DNA from: Ophthalmolycus amberensis
Lineage: Eukaryota > Chordata > Actinopteri > Perciformes > Zoarcidae
DNA: 64,000 nucleotides
Assembly (NCBI GenBank): GCA_024529925.1
Contig: JAFEUB010000893.1
Location: forward strand, 443,001-507,000
Direction of reading: 5' to 3'
Position 1 is the first letter of the stretch; every line of letters starts with the position of its first letter. Below are positions 22,841-36,346 of the stretch, in pieces. Below the pieces are notes generated by a model. That model saw nothing but the letters and a program-made list of their open reading frames with translations, was not told the DNA's origin and ran no database searches. Made by a program: the position numbers and the translations under genes.

Positions 22841-25136
22841 ATGAAAATGGACAGGCATACCTAATGCACACTAAATTAGGTTAAGAAAGGTAAATTAAAA
22901 TACAGCTGAATACATGGTGTGAGGGTTTAATTTAAGGAGATCTATGGCTGAATTTATATCATACTTTGGACATGTGATGACTACAGCAAGGCCCTAATCT
23001 GATATGATTTAGTAAAAATCACCTTTAATGAACAACATAAAGTTTAGATAATGACCATTGTCACATTTTCACACAAACTAACATGTTTGATATCTTCTCC
23101 TGGTGGTCATAAAACCATGCAGCATAAGACATGCTTTGAAAAATGTTAAATTCAGTTACTAAAAAAAAAAGTTCAAGAGAGTATGGTTTAGGTACCGTGT
23201 ATGTGAATACCCAAAAATAAGTAAATAGATTAAGATAAATTTGACAGGAGAAAATCACTAAAAGTTACCATAACTCATTTCAATAGAAGTCCTGGAATGT
23301 CAAAATCATGGTTAAAAACAAAACCCTCTGTAGACCTGCTATATTTAAGACTTCCAGACTCATCTCTTCACTTCCCATTTCACTACCCAGCAACACAAAC
23401 AGCCAATCAGCATTCCCGTTCCACCGCTCACACCTCAGACACATTCCAGTGTCTTCACCCACTGTGAGTGGGTGATGACGTGTTACGGTTGAAGATCACT
23501 TACACGCCTTATTGTTATGACTTCTGATTGGCAGAAAAGTCTCCGGAGACAGCTGCCGGACGGCTAGCGTGTCATCGGCCGGCTGGGGGGAATACAGGCT
23601 CTCTGGCATGCGAGAGGTCCAATGAATCAGAAGAGTCAGCTGCGTGTGATCACTTGATCACAATGCTGCCACGCAAACTACGTCACTTGTGTCTTGAAAT
23701 GATGGAGGGTCACCTTCAATGCCTGATGCGCACAATAAGTATGTTTTACGCACATTTTCTGAACTTTCCTGGTCCCTCAAACAAAAAAAACATTTATGGT
23801 GAGGACATTTGTTGCATTAACACCCATAAAAAAAGCTCCCGGGCTCATGATCAAATAGCAGGACTTCCATTTATACATCTGCATTGGCAAACTGTCTGAG
23901 GTTGACTTAAAGGAACACACTCACACACTCTAGGAATTATGCTTGTTTTCCCTCAAACCCTCGGCAGCAAAGTTCAAAGACAGTCCTGTCACAGAGGCAT
24001 TTATTCAGATTTATGAGTGTGAGGACGTTTCAAACCACCAGACCCAGCTGTTGGCCAAGAAATAGCTCGAATGCATGAGTTGCATAACATCTCATCCTCT
24101 GTTTCTACGTGTTAAATAATAAGGAACTTATGAAAGTGACAGTTGTGGAGCTGTTGGATGTGGCTAATTGTTTCCCTTTCGGTGCTCTTATTAGAATCTG
24201 GGTAAGATTGCAAACAAGTGCACCGTAAAAGAGCCCATGTAGCCTGAGACTGAGTCACCGTGACATAGATAGTGAGAAGATTAAAGAACCATCTCAACAC
24301 CTGTTCCTCTGTAAAAATGTCCGTTGATTCACTCCCACTGACTGCTGTGTTTAGTTTGCCCTCCATGTCTATTACGCAATGCTTTGAGAAGAACTACTTT
24401 TCTGTCATTTACCTCTTTTGCTCCTCATTTTAAATGCCTTCTGTACCGGACTGAGGCCAACCAATGCCTGATTGATGACATCACCCATACTTATTTGAAT
24501 GTCTGAGTCGACACCGTTTATTGAAAAAAGTTGTGGAATTTTACATTAAACACAAAAAGATATTGTGCTTTGATTAATTATCAGATGTCCACCACATATC
24601 CTCCTGATTTCGCCCGCTTCAGCAGGTTTGAAAATAAATGTTCTACCCAGTAACCCACTTCCACTGATATTTTAATTTTATACTTCTCCACATTGATGCG
24701 GGTCAAGGAAGGACACACTGCAGACACTTTACATGAAGAACCTGTTTATGGTCAAGATGGCAGCCTGTCAGCATTTTATTTTAATCCTCACAGACCTAAA
24801 TAAACACCTGACCTCCTAAAAATCTGGGATTTTACAGCCAAATGGCTCAAGTGGCCGCAGGCGGGCGGGTGTCACCAAGCTGCCAAGTTCACAAAGTGGC
24901 AAAATGAAAGCGGCCAGCCAAGTGTTTGGGTCTCACTGTTGTACGTTCTGGACATTTCCGAGGAGGAAACTTTAATCGTCTCAGTAGCAGAGTCTCAGCT
25001 ACTCATATCTGGATAATTAGAGGGATCTATTGTCTGCCTTTATACCTCGAGAACTCGCACTCATCTGCTGTTGGGTTAACTCTGAAGGCCTCGTCGTCAG
25101 GAGCACAGCAGCTGCTTCTTCTGGTGTGGGTTTGCC

Positions 25137-26704
<1,568 letters not shown>

Positions 26705-28991
26705 ATCTAGCTATACATATAGCTATCTATTCATCGATACATCTATATATCTATACATCTATGTATATATGTATATATGTATATATGTACTGTATATATT
26801 GTAGTCACTATACCTGCTACTGTAGTGTCATGCTCAAGATGAATGGTATAATCTCTAAAGGGTGACAATTCAGGAATGAAGGAACAGAGCGGAAACCGAA
26901 GTAAACAAAAGTAAAAAGAAAATGTCAAGTCAAAAATGAATTGTGTCTTTAAAGTGTCAATAGACATGTTTTTTGCTTTAACTTATCATCATGAAGATAA
27001 ATGTTGCTTGTACAATCTGGCGGCCATAGAAATTGACACCATTGGTTTTTAGATTGGTTCTGTATAAGTCTCGCTTTCCCGTGATGAAATTCTGTCTCCC
27101 GCCACGATCGGTTGCGATTATCTGTTTCTTTAATCTCTGGTAGAGAGTTTTCACATCATTTGATTGAGTGAAAGTAGTGAGGCACACTTTAAAAAGTCTC
27201 CATTATGGTGCTTTAATGTTGCAGTTGGTTGAGGAAGAGCTAATAACAGCTTCATATGTTGGCTAGTTAATCGATGTATTCTTTATTTTTAAGCAACCAT
27301 ATGACTATTTCCAAAAAGTAACTGGTAACTGTAGCTGTTCAATAACTTACGTGGAGTAAAACTACAATATAATGTCATTATATTCATCTATTTAAATTCA
27401 TCTTTCTATTTATCCATCTATATATCTCTTTATTTATCTATTTATCCATCTTTTCATCAATCTATTTATCTTTCCATCCATCCACCTATCTGAGTCATCG
27501 GCATAATGCTAAAGAGTCAAACTAAATGTGTTGGTCAGCCCTTTAGAAGCGATGTACTGGCGACAGAACAGCAGTGACCACATAGAATCTGCATTTGACC
27601 TCTCTTCCTTGACCTACATGAGATGAATCACCGTACCATCTGAGGCGTTTCCGCTGGAATCAGTGATAAATATAGGCGTCCTGCAGCATAGTCACGCGAA
27701 GAAGTGATGGAGTGGCTGAGAGATTTGCAGGAAGGAGCTGACACGTTCCTTTCCAGACAGTAACTAATATCTGGAGTCATGTGGGGAGAATGTGAAAGTG
27801 GTGAAGACTAATGCTTCTGTCACCACTAATGATGCAATCAGAGTCAAACAGAAGGAAAAGCCTCTCCGGTAACTAGTACCTCAACCTTTTGACCCTCCAC
27901 AACACATGGCTGCCTGTTCCTGGTCTAAACTCACTCTCATCCGGACCTAAAATTAGCCACACGTGGACAATTCTTTGGGCATGACAGTTGTCAAAAGGAG
28001 GCTGGAGTTAGGGTGTGTGAGAGAGAGATTTGGAGAATTTGCATGGGGGTCGGTGGTGTTGCTAAGAGGGAGGAGGTTTTACTTCTCGCAGCGGACGAGT
28101 ACAATGTCGTGTCAGTAGTGGCAGGGTGGAAGAGCGGCGCGTGGTGATAAAGCACAGGAGGCCCGAGACCAGACTGACACCAAGGTGCAGCTGAGAGGCA
28201 GGAGCACAAATCTTGACTGCAGAGCAAAGTACTGAGGAGATAAAACATGGGGATGTACAATGAACAAGGGTAAGATTATTCATCCTGACTAAAAGCCTCT
28301 GTGCTGGTTCATTTAGGAGATGCAAAGTCGACTTTGAGCAATATTTTTGAGTCATTCATCATCGTTTGTGTAATTGCCGCAATATAATTAACACTTGGAA
28401 GAAACACTTTGATGTGATATTGTTGATTTGAAATTAGATTTACAAATGATGTTACTTTTTTAATACTTTTTAGAACATACAAAAAGTTATACTGTCACTT
28501 TGCTTTTTTAACTTTCGCTAATGTTTTACAAGCTGTTTACATCGATATAAATATGCATCTATATAGATGTAATATAGAGCGATATCATTACTTCTCATAA
28601 TGCATATACATTTAGTACTTGCTTGATGAATTCATTCATTTTTGCAGTTACTGTACACCTGTCAACTCCACATTTTTACATTTTATATATGTATATTTTA
28701 GCCCTATATCTTAACTTCTGCACTATTGTATGTCTTGAACAAAAATAATTAACTTACGTGATTTTCTTTTCATGCATATTAAATGATCATTGTCGGAGGG
28801 CGCCTTGGATCTAACACATTCATTGCCAACGACTGCTTTTCTGTAATCGTTCAAAAAAAGTATATTGTTAAAAATTGTAAATCTCTGAAATTGGATAATG
28901 ATAAATATTATGCTGAATACCGGTAGTTCCCTCAAGAGTAAATTGTGACTTACATAATAACTGCAATCTACTCTATCACTGAATGTTTCAG

Positions 28992-29146
28992 GGCGGCCCT
29001 GGAACAACGAGAGTCCCACCTCGTGATGATCAAAGAGAGCAAAGGAAGGACCCCCCGCCGCCGCGGCGTGTCAACCCCCCTCTCCCTTCGCAGACAGCTC
29101 AGCAAACTTCCCCCTAGAGACATCTTCAATCACATGATGTTCATGG
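28992..29146 (+). CDS. KLHL exon encoding the linker before the propeller
   Basis: Acceptor gtttcag|GGCGGC; donor TTCATGG|GTCAGT. Encodes AALEQRESHLVMIKESKG and RRRGVSTPLSLRRQLSKLPP, ending FNHMMFM. The phase-1 end joins exactly to the VGGW start of the next exon. The incoming phase (2) requires at least one more upstream exon. Confidence 0.62.
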
Positions 29147-29444
29147 GTCAGTTGATGCATTTGGTTTTCCGTCTGACAAGCAGACTTTCTGATTATACTG
29201 AACTTTTATTTTTAAGTGCAGGTTCTGTTTTTCTGTTCTGCGTGGAGGACAGAAAATGAGCAAAGTGTCTACTGCAGTATCACCAGAGCTAGGAGGAGCA
29301 TTCTTTTAAAATAATGATCATATTTAAATTATCAGCTTTATGATATATGGACATGACGTCAATACATTTACCTTAATTGACTTATCATATGATCTATGGA
29401 CATGACATTAATTGCTGATTACATGCTGTATCACTACAATAACG

Positions 29445-29445
<1 letters not shown>

Positions 29446-29512
<67 letters not shown>
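29446..29512. repeat. (TA)n microsatellite
   Basis: About 67 bp of perfect TA in the KLHL intron following the linker exon. Confidence 0.97.
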
Positions 29513-29515
<3 letters not shown>

Positions 29516-30014
29516 ATCCAGGCAAAAGCAAAGACCATTAAAAACATACTGACAGGTGACAAATTAAAAGACAAACCTCAGTGAATGAGGGAAAATGATG
29601 GGAATCAAATGATCTTTGCAATCAGTGGATCTTGACCCAAGACTCTCTCTACCACGACCATCAAAACACAAAGGCTCGCGTAGGGCTTGTGGTCGCCCAG
29701 CACCTCACTGTACTTGTTTTTCCTATTTGTCACCCATCTGTGGCATTTGCATCATAATTTAGAGTTGACTTTGGTGATTTTTCACTTTCCTGGATTGCAC
29801 ATCTTTCTGCCAAGCATTACCATGAAAACCAGACAAAACAGCTCAATACTACTGGATCCATGCTTTAGTGTGTTTACTGCTTCTACAGCATATAGAGAAA
29901 TGCAAAAAAGAAAATATATTTATTTTCCTCGCTGCGCCATAAAGATAGGCCTGGTGCTGAGTCATACGTTTTGAATTGTGATAAAATGATGAGCGCCCTG
30001 TTTTGTGTTGGCAG

Positions 30015-30199
30015 TCGGGGGATGGACCCAAGACGACCCATCCTGTCTGGTGGAACAGTTCTGCCCCGAGTACAATGAATGGAGAGCAGCAGCACGCATG
30101 GTCAACAACCGCGGCAAAGTGGCTGTGGGTACACTTGGATGGCAAGATCTACACAGTGGGTGGGGAAGATCACATCAGATGTTACAGCAGTGTGGAGAG
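30015..30199 (+). CDS. KLHL exon, kelch blade 1 and start of blade 2 (frameshifted)
   Basis: Begins VGGWTQDDPSCLVEQFCPEY in one frame and ends DGKIYTVGGEDHIRCYSSVE in the next. The switch falls at acactTggatgg (30131-30140). The exon is 185 nt; 184 nt would give the phase-2 end that the next exon needs. Confidence 0.8.
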
Positions 30200-30746
30200 G
30201 TGAGAGACGGGACAGCTTGTTTACATGTGAATATTACTGGAAATGAATAACATATGTTCTGCAGACACAGAGGAAAACATATTAAGGAGAGCATGTCATG
30301 AATTAAACCTAAAATACGTCATATAAAACAGATTATATTGAAAAACAAAGTTATATGCATTTCTCACTTTCTTCAGTTTTTTTTGTCATACTCCTGATGT
30401 TAATCTAACTCTCAACATCACATGACTGTAGTTAATGTTGTTTACATCAATGACCAGCAGAGGTCGGCATTGAGGCAGAAATTAGATGAAAACCTTTGAG
30501 ACATTAAACCACAAGCCATCTTTTTTGTGAGCAAGAAACCACCCAAAATCCTATCCTTTGCAGGATTTGCTTTCTTTTTTTTGTCCAAAGGCTCTGATGC
30601 CACACGATACACTCATTTGTTTTAATAACTCAAAAAGTGACCACTTGCAGTATTTGTTGACCTTTTTTTCAGTGGATAAAGCTAAAAAAATCCTCGAATG
30701 TTACCAGGGTATCTATTCCTCATAAAGTAAAAAAAAAAAAAACCTC

Positions 30747-30751
<5 letters not shown>

Positions 30752-30805
<54 letters not shown>

Positions 30806-30812
30806 CACACAC
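30752..30812. repeat. (CA)n microsatellite
   Basis: About 61 bp of CA with one CG interruption, preceded by an A-rich tract and CT run, in a KLHL intron. Confidence 0.96.
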
Positions 30813-31337
30813 GTACTCTGCTTTCCTGTTGCACATTTCCTCTTCCACTCGAATGTCTCAAACGAGCTGGCTCTGTCCACTTCCCACAGTCAGCCACTCC
30901 TTAACTGGATTCTAGCCAGCTGACCCCATCATGATCCTCCCCGGCTGGCAGCAGACCAGTATAGGGAACGACCTGCTCCAGACTGATCTGCTGTAATTGA
31001 CCCAAACCAGCTGTGGCTCTCATTTTAGTTACCAGAGTGCATCTAATCTCTGAAGGGTGGTCACGGTGCTAATATTTTCTGGGAACTGCTGACATATTTG
31101 CCAATTAGGAGAAAGTGTTTTGTGGGATGTGGGTTTTTATCTAATGGCCTTCCAGTGGAGAGGAAACACTGCATGTTTACACAGATGCCCACACAACTCA
31201 AATTCATTCTCCCAGTGCGAATGTGTTCCTCAAAAGCAAACCAGCATATGAAGGCGTGTTTGTGTTGGCTCTATTCGAGTTGTCAATAACAGCAGCACCT
31301 GATTTAACCTCCCACCAACACACCCCCGTCACTGCAG

Positions 31338-31481
31338 GTACAGCCCCGACACAGACAGCTGGAGGACAGATGTAGCACCCTTGAGCAGCCCCCGCAGCGG
31401 AGTCTGTCTGGTGGCGATGGACGGATACCTGTATGCCATCGGGGGACACGACGGCGTTGCTGCCATAAATACTGTGGAGAG
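31338..31481 (+). CDS. KLHL exon, kelch blades 2-3
   Basis: Acceptor ctgcag|GTACAG, donor GGAGAG|GTACAG. Encodes YSPDTDSWRTDVAPLSSPRS and GYLYAIGGHDGVAAINTVE, phase 2 in and out. Confidence 0.85.
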
Positions 31482-31647
31482 GTACAGAAGGATGCTGCAA
31501 AAGGTCTATATAGTATTTTGAAATGAACTGCGAATCATCTTCATGCATACTGTAAACAAAGGGTGATCTATTAGACATTAAGTGGGACTACTATGTATTA
31601 TTTGACCTTTTTTGTTTGTTTGTTGTTGTTCTCTTTCATTTTTCTAG

Positions 31648-31781
31648 GTATGACCCAAAAGTGAACACATGGAGCAAGCAGGCAGCAATGCTGACCAGAC
31701 GCACCAGAGCGGTGGCTGCTGTGCTGGAGGGCCACTTGTATGTGATCGGAGGGAACGACGGCGACATGGCTCTGAACTCAG
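31648..31781 (+). CDS. KLHL exon, kelch blades 3-4
   Basis: Acceptor tttctag|GTATGA, donor ACTCAG|GTGAGA (phase 1). Encodes YDPKVNTWSKQAAMLTRRTR and EGHLYVIGGNDGDMALNS. Confidence 0.86.
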
Positions 31782-32189
31782 GTGAGAGATGTGGTTAAAA
31801 AAAAAGAAAAGACATCAAACCACACAAATTGTCAGCCTCAACGCCCAAAGCTAATCAATCTCAAATTATAGGAAACAAAAAGTCCAGCAAATCCTCACAT
31901 TTGAGAAGCTGGCACCACCAAACGTTGAGTATTTGTGCTTTTAATAAATGACTCAGAGGATTAATTGATTCTCAAGAATTGCCAGTGATTAATTTTCCTT
32001 CTATCGACTAAGTGATTCACTGACTAATGGTTCCAGCACTTCTTTAATTTCTCATTGGAAAACTCAATTAAAAATGTAACTACTCACACTTTATTTTGAA
32101 TTGTCTGCCAGTGCTTTTGAGTGTTGATGGGACTTTTTACAGCTAGCACAAGTAGTAGTGCAACTTAAAGAAGAGAAATGGGCTCTTTG

Positions 32190-32810
32190 CAGATGACGTC
32201 ACACATCGGCGTGTTTTCTAGATGGAGGGCAGGCAACTGGCGGCAGGTTCAATACTGCAGCAATAATGCCCTTGGTTTACGCTGTTTACGGCTGTTCTAA
32301 CCGATCAAACAAGGGCTATTTTTGAGTCTGGAGGAGCGGAGTAATTTTGCTAACTACATAGCTATAGCTAAAACTGACGGAAAAAAAATAAACCATCAAT
32401 GTTTTCGGCGATATCACCACCATGATCTGTGTTTTTTGGCGGTGTTTCGTCATTGTTTTTGTGCGGGAGAAAGCTAGTTAGCTATCTACCGGGAAATTCG
32501 TTTTTAGCGATGCTAGCTACCCGGGCAAAAAAACAAGACGGCAGTCGTTCAATGCTACTTTGGTTCCGAGGTCGTGGACCCAACCGCACACAAAGTATAG
32601 ATGTAAGCCTCTAGACTCTTTAATGACTTCATCTGGCAAGCCGTGTTGTAAGACGTCTGGAGGACGAGGTCATTTGTGACGTTGATCGCCTCCACACCGG
32701 GCAAATCGGTCAAGTTGTGGGAAAAATTGCTCTTCTTCATTTCATCACGTGATCGCAAACAAGCGATGACAAATGAAAGAAGCTTAAAGGGATGCTGGTC
32801 GTTTATTTAT
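32190..32810 (+). mobile_element. Remnant with THAP-like reading frame, KLHL intron
   Basis: The ATG at 32266 opens a 19-codon frame MPLVYAVYGCSNRSNKGYF before a stop. This resembles the start of a THAP zinc finger (M-x-x-C-x-x-x-G-C-x-N-R), but the first zinc cysteine is Tyr here. The surrounding ~600 bp is GC- and CpG-richer than the intron. THAP domains occur in P-element-like transposases and in many host proteins. I infer a dead transposon fragment or retrocopy; boundaries are approximate. Confidence 0.35.
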
Positions 32811-33427
32811 GTGGAAATGCTACTTAAAACTGTTATTTTGTGCGTGGAGGCCGGCATTTGGGGAATTTACTTGTTCCCACCATTATTATTATTATTATTT
32901 TTTAATCTCAGCTACCTTTGACAACTTTTTTGACATGTGGCAGGACTTTAGTCACACATAACGACTTACTTGACCTTTTATTCTAACCCATATTCACACA
33001 TACACACACACACACACACATGCACAGACGCACACACACACATTCTTTAGCCCTGTGACCATGCCAAAGATAAACAGGGGTTATGTTATGCTGCCTCTTT
33101 CTTGTCACTGACTATTTCAGTCTGTGAGAAGAGCACGTCAGTGAAATTCCCACAACCTTTTTTGGATCCCATCAAGCAATTCATATTATTGTTTCTTAAT
33201 CATTGTAAAGAAGCTTTTATTGAAAAATAAATAGATCTAAATACATCTTGCATGGCATTTTCAGCTTTTTCTGTTATTTCATTGCATTAAATGTACCCTA
33301 GGCATTTTTGTATATAAATATAAACCCTGCCTGTCTGTAAGGTATTACTCATACGGTGTGTGCAGCTGTGTATTAAATGATGTATGTGGCCTCTTATGAC
33401 TCCTGCTATCCTCTAAATGTCCCCCAG

Positions 33428-33639
33428 TGGAGCGATACAACCTTGTAGACGGTACCTGGTCGATATGCGCCCACATGCTGAGTCCCAGGGAGAACGCCGG
33501 CTGCGCCGTGTACCTGGGACACATCTACGTGGCTGGGGGCAAAGACGAGCTCAACCTGAAGCTCTGCGGTGCGGAGAGGTTTGACCCAGACACCATGAGG
33601 TGGACTCCTGTCAAACGCATGAGGAGCAAGAGGGACGAC
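33428..33639 (+). CDS. KLHL exon, kelch blades 4-5
   Basis: Acceptor cccccag|TGGAGC, donor GACGAC|GTGAGT (phase 0). Encodes VERYNLVDGTWSICAHMLSP, LGHIYVAGGKDELNL and ERFDPDTMRWTPVKRMRSKR. Confidence 0.86.
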
Positions 33640-34091
33640 GTGAGTAATGGATCACCAAGACACCACAGATGTAAGGCCTCCTCGCAGGTCCGGTTTATTT
33701 TTATATACGATAAGAAAAGATGGAAAAAGGCAATACGACTGACACGACTGAGGGAAAGACACAGTTCTTAATAACAGATGACCTCAAATATGTCTGTGGA
33801 GGTTTAAGGTGTCATCACTATTTTTGGATCCCACAGACTAAATATTTGTTGTTTGTTCTCTACATAAGAGCAAAATAACGGGTGAAACTCTGGTAACTTT
33901 TTTTCTGGCATGCCATGGATGGATTGGCATAACCTTTAACATGTTCACCATTTGAGTTTACCGTGTTAACATATGCCAATGACCACAAAACAGAGATGAG
34001 GCTGATGGGAATGGCATTAGTTTTGCATGTGTTTGGTCATGAACCAAATATGGAAGAAATAGAGAGTTTTGACCTGATGATGGTGCTAGAT

Positions 34092-34701
34092 CAGGGATTC
34101 CCAAAGTGTGGTGTGCAGTGAGGTTCTGGCTAACAGCTGTCTGAAACCCTCTTATTTACGTCGCCACCTGAACACCAAGCATGCCAGTGCAAATCAAAAG
34201 CCCCTTACATTTTTTATATCGAAATTGGAGGAGTTACAAAACAGCCAAAAACAACTGCAGTCTCATTCTATGTGTGGTTAATTGTAAATTAAATGTGATG
34301 CAATCTGCCTCTGAGTCTGTGCGTGTGTGCTCGCCATCCTGATTGCTCTTTAAAAGTGACGCCTTGTGTAACTGAAAGTTATTGAAACTTTGTTGCAGTG
34401 TTTCAGGGCGTTTTCACACCTTCAGTTCGTTTGCTTTGTTCTGATTCAGGGATTAATATGATACAATGTTGCAGTTGCCCCTTTGTTCGGTTTGTGTTCA
34501 CACTGCAACATTTAACAGCGGACTAAATATTGTAAACAAACGCCACGCGCGAGCAAACTGTTCTCTCATTGGTCCGATTTCTATGCGCTATAAATAGGCT
34601 CTGTTGCTTCTGTTTTTTTTAAGGTGTTGGGGATTGGGGGTGCGTGAACCCGGTCGGGATGTAGAAGGGGGTGCGCGGCCTAAAAAGTTTGGGAACCGCT
34701 G
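34092..34701. mobile_element. hAT-type non-autonomous element, 610 bp, in KLHL intron
   Basis: Ends CAGGGATTCCCAAAGTG and AAAGTTTGGGAACCGCTG are imperfect inverted repeats of the CAGNGGTTCCCAAACTTT class typical of hAT (Charlie/Zaphod-like) elements. Perfect 8-bp target duplication tgctagat at 34084-34091 and 34702-34709. No transposase frame. The interior (34400-34600) contains gggcgttttcacacc, itself a motif frequent in fish repeats. Confidence 0.88.
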
Positions 34702-34996
34702 TGCTAGATGAAACATTAAGGGATCACCAGAGTTATTGCAATTCATCCTGATGGGGTCGCTATTGAGGCTAAAAGGTGTCTAGAAAACATATTTTGTGTG
34801 TTGTGTGCTAAAACTATTGATCTCATGCTGTTACAAAAGTATATGATGATGGCACAGTGTAACTTAATTACTTAAGTAAGCTGGTCTGCAATATTCATAA
34901 TATAGTCACAAGAACATTTCAAATATATTTCATTTAGATTTGTTTGTTGATGTCATTTTCTATCATTCCCACTAACTCGTGTGTATTGTGCCTCAG

Positions 34997-35103
34997 ATGT
35001 CCCTCGTAGTGTTCAATGGTGCCTTGATGGCTGTCGGAGGCTCTGATGGTGTCACCAATCTGAAAACAATAGAAGCTTACTGTCATGAAACCAACACATG
35101 GAG
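34997..35103 (+). CDS. KLHL exon, kelch blade 6
   Basis: Acceptor cctcag|ATGTCC (phase 0), donor ATGGAG|GTAAGA (phase 2). Encodes [20 protein letters not shown] and [11 protein letters not shown]. Confidence 0.83.
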
Positions 35104-36080
35104 GTAAGAAGAAAGCTAATGCCGTGACTTCCTTCATGCTCCTTAGTGCTCTTTGCTGTTGCGTTATTTGAACTGGGCTTCCAAGAGATAACTCGTCATT
35201 CAAATCACGCCCTAAGCTCTAAATCATTTTTTGTTTCCATTCCTTGTTAATGTGGTTTGCAGGAACTATACTGAAAACGGCCAAACACAGCAAGGATGCA
35301 GTGATAACCAAACCATAAATACAGTAGCGGAAAACACAGTGTATCACGTATCCAGAATATTTGGGCGTAAGGATCTACATTTGTTTTTTTTAATGTGAAG
35401 CAGGACAGACGGGTGAGACTAGCCTAGACAGAACTTAATACAATGGAAAAAGGGTAAAAAGAAAGAAATGTTTGGCTTTATGGTGTGAGGTGTGTGTATA
35501 AGAGTGTCTGCTGTGTAGGATTCCTGAAGGTGTGAGTGTATATGCGACTATAAAGGAGCAAAACAGTGTTTAATTAAAAAACAAGACAGAGGAAACAATA
35601 AATAGAGAGAGAGAGTTTTCCTGATACGTGGGTTTAAATTAAGATAGAATGAGCTGGATCTCATTAGAACATTTTAATTTTGTATCGTACTTGTGTGGGA
35701 AATTAGGATGCAGTGTGGTGCTGTAAAAGGTGTAAAATATGTTCTTTGGTCAAAGTGTTATGATGAATAAGGAGAAAAGAGAAAAGCCTCATTACCCACT
35801 CAGAGAAATGACCCCTGTTCCTCTTCAATTTAAATGAAACATTCCATACAGATTACGGTCTATCTTGCCGTTACGATACAGTCATAAAACGAATTCCAAG
35901 CTAAGGACAAAACAAACTTTACATCAAGGAGGTCTGCTGCTTCGATACAGACAAAGAGTCCCTTTGTGATTCATGTATAGCTCATGTAAGGCTCCTATAT
36001 CTTACAAACGCCTTCGGGCTCCGCTGTTTACTGAGTGCTTCAATGTCTGAGTCTTGTTTTCTCCCTCCGTCTGTTTTTAG

Positions 36081-36138
36081 ACACTTTGGAAGCATGAAGA
36101 GCAAGCATCCAGGCGGGAGAGTGGCTGTGCTGTGCTGA
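36081..36138 (+). CDS. KLHL last coding exon
   Basis: Acceptor tgtttttag|ACACTT. Encodes HFGSMKSKHPGGRVAVLC and a TGA stop at 36136-36138. The terminal strand (RVAVL) would close the propeller by pairing with blade 1, as is usual in KLHL proteins. Confidence 0.8.
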
Positions 36139-36340
36139 GACAACGCTCGTATTATGTGAAGAGGACAGAGGTGTCGGAGAGAAATAGCCGAATGAGTGTA
36201 CGCCCGGCTCCGGGACACATCGTGATGCGGCTTAAATAAGGCAGGATAATGGCTGAATAACTTAAGGATTCACTCCAATATGAGACAACGCTGCATTAGT
36301 CAAATCCTAGCTGCTGTTACATCGCAACTAGGAGCATTAC

Positions 36341-36346
36341 ATTAAA
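36341..36346 (+). terminator. Candidate poly(A) signal (ATTAAA) of KLHL gene
   Basis: The common variant hexamer ATTAAA lies about 200 nt after the KLHL stop; no AATAAA is closer. Its position fits a short 3' UTR, but the support is weak. Confidence 0.3.

Larger units (their letters stand above)
28992..36138 (+). pseudogene. Kelch-like (KLHL) gene, 3' part, with a frame-breaking base
   Basis: Exons: 28992-29146, 30015-30199, 31338-31481, 31648-31781, 33428-33639, 34997-35103, 36081-36138. All have GT/AG borders and compatible phases apart from one base. They encode about 330 residues: a basic linker, then six kelch blades, each with a hydrophobic-GG motif (VGG, YTVGG, YAIGG, YVIGG, YVAGG, MAVGG) and a downstream Trp. 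KLHL proteins are usually Cullin-3 ubiquitin ligase adaptors in which the propeller binds the substrate. The second exon carries one T too many near 30135, which shifts the frame between blades 1 and 2; deleting it restores both the reading frame and the exon phase. No BTB or BACK exon is visible upstream in the window. It may be a living gene with a sequence error and distant 5' exons, or a decaying copy; I typed it as pseudogene because the frame as given is broken. The KLHL subtype is not recognised. Confidence 0.7.

Noticed and set aside
23528..23899. 123-codon plus-strand frame starting MAEKSPETAAGR
   Set aside because: No recognisable domain, no poly(A) or splice support, composition ordinary; considered as a possible KLHL upstream exon but shows no BTB or BACK motif.
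27991..28355. Overlapping minus-strand frames of 89 and 97 codons
   Set aside because: Leu/Ser/His-rich low-information peptides in a non-repetitive intergenic stretch without splice or start support.
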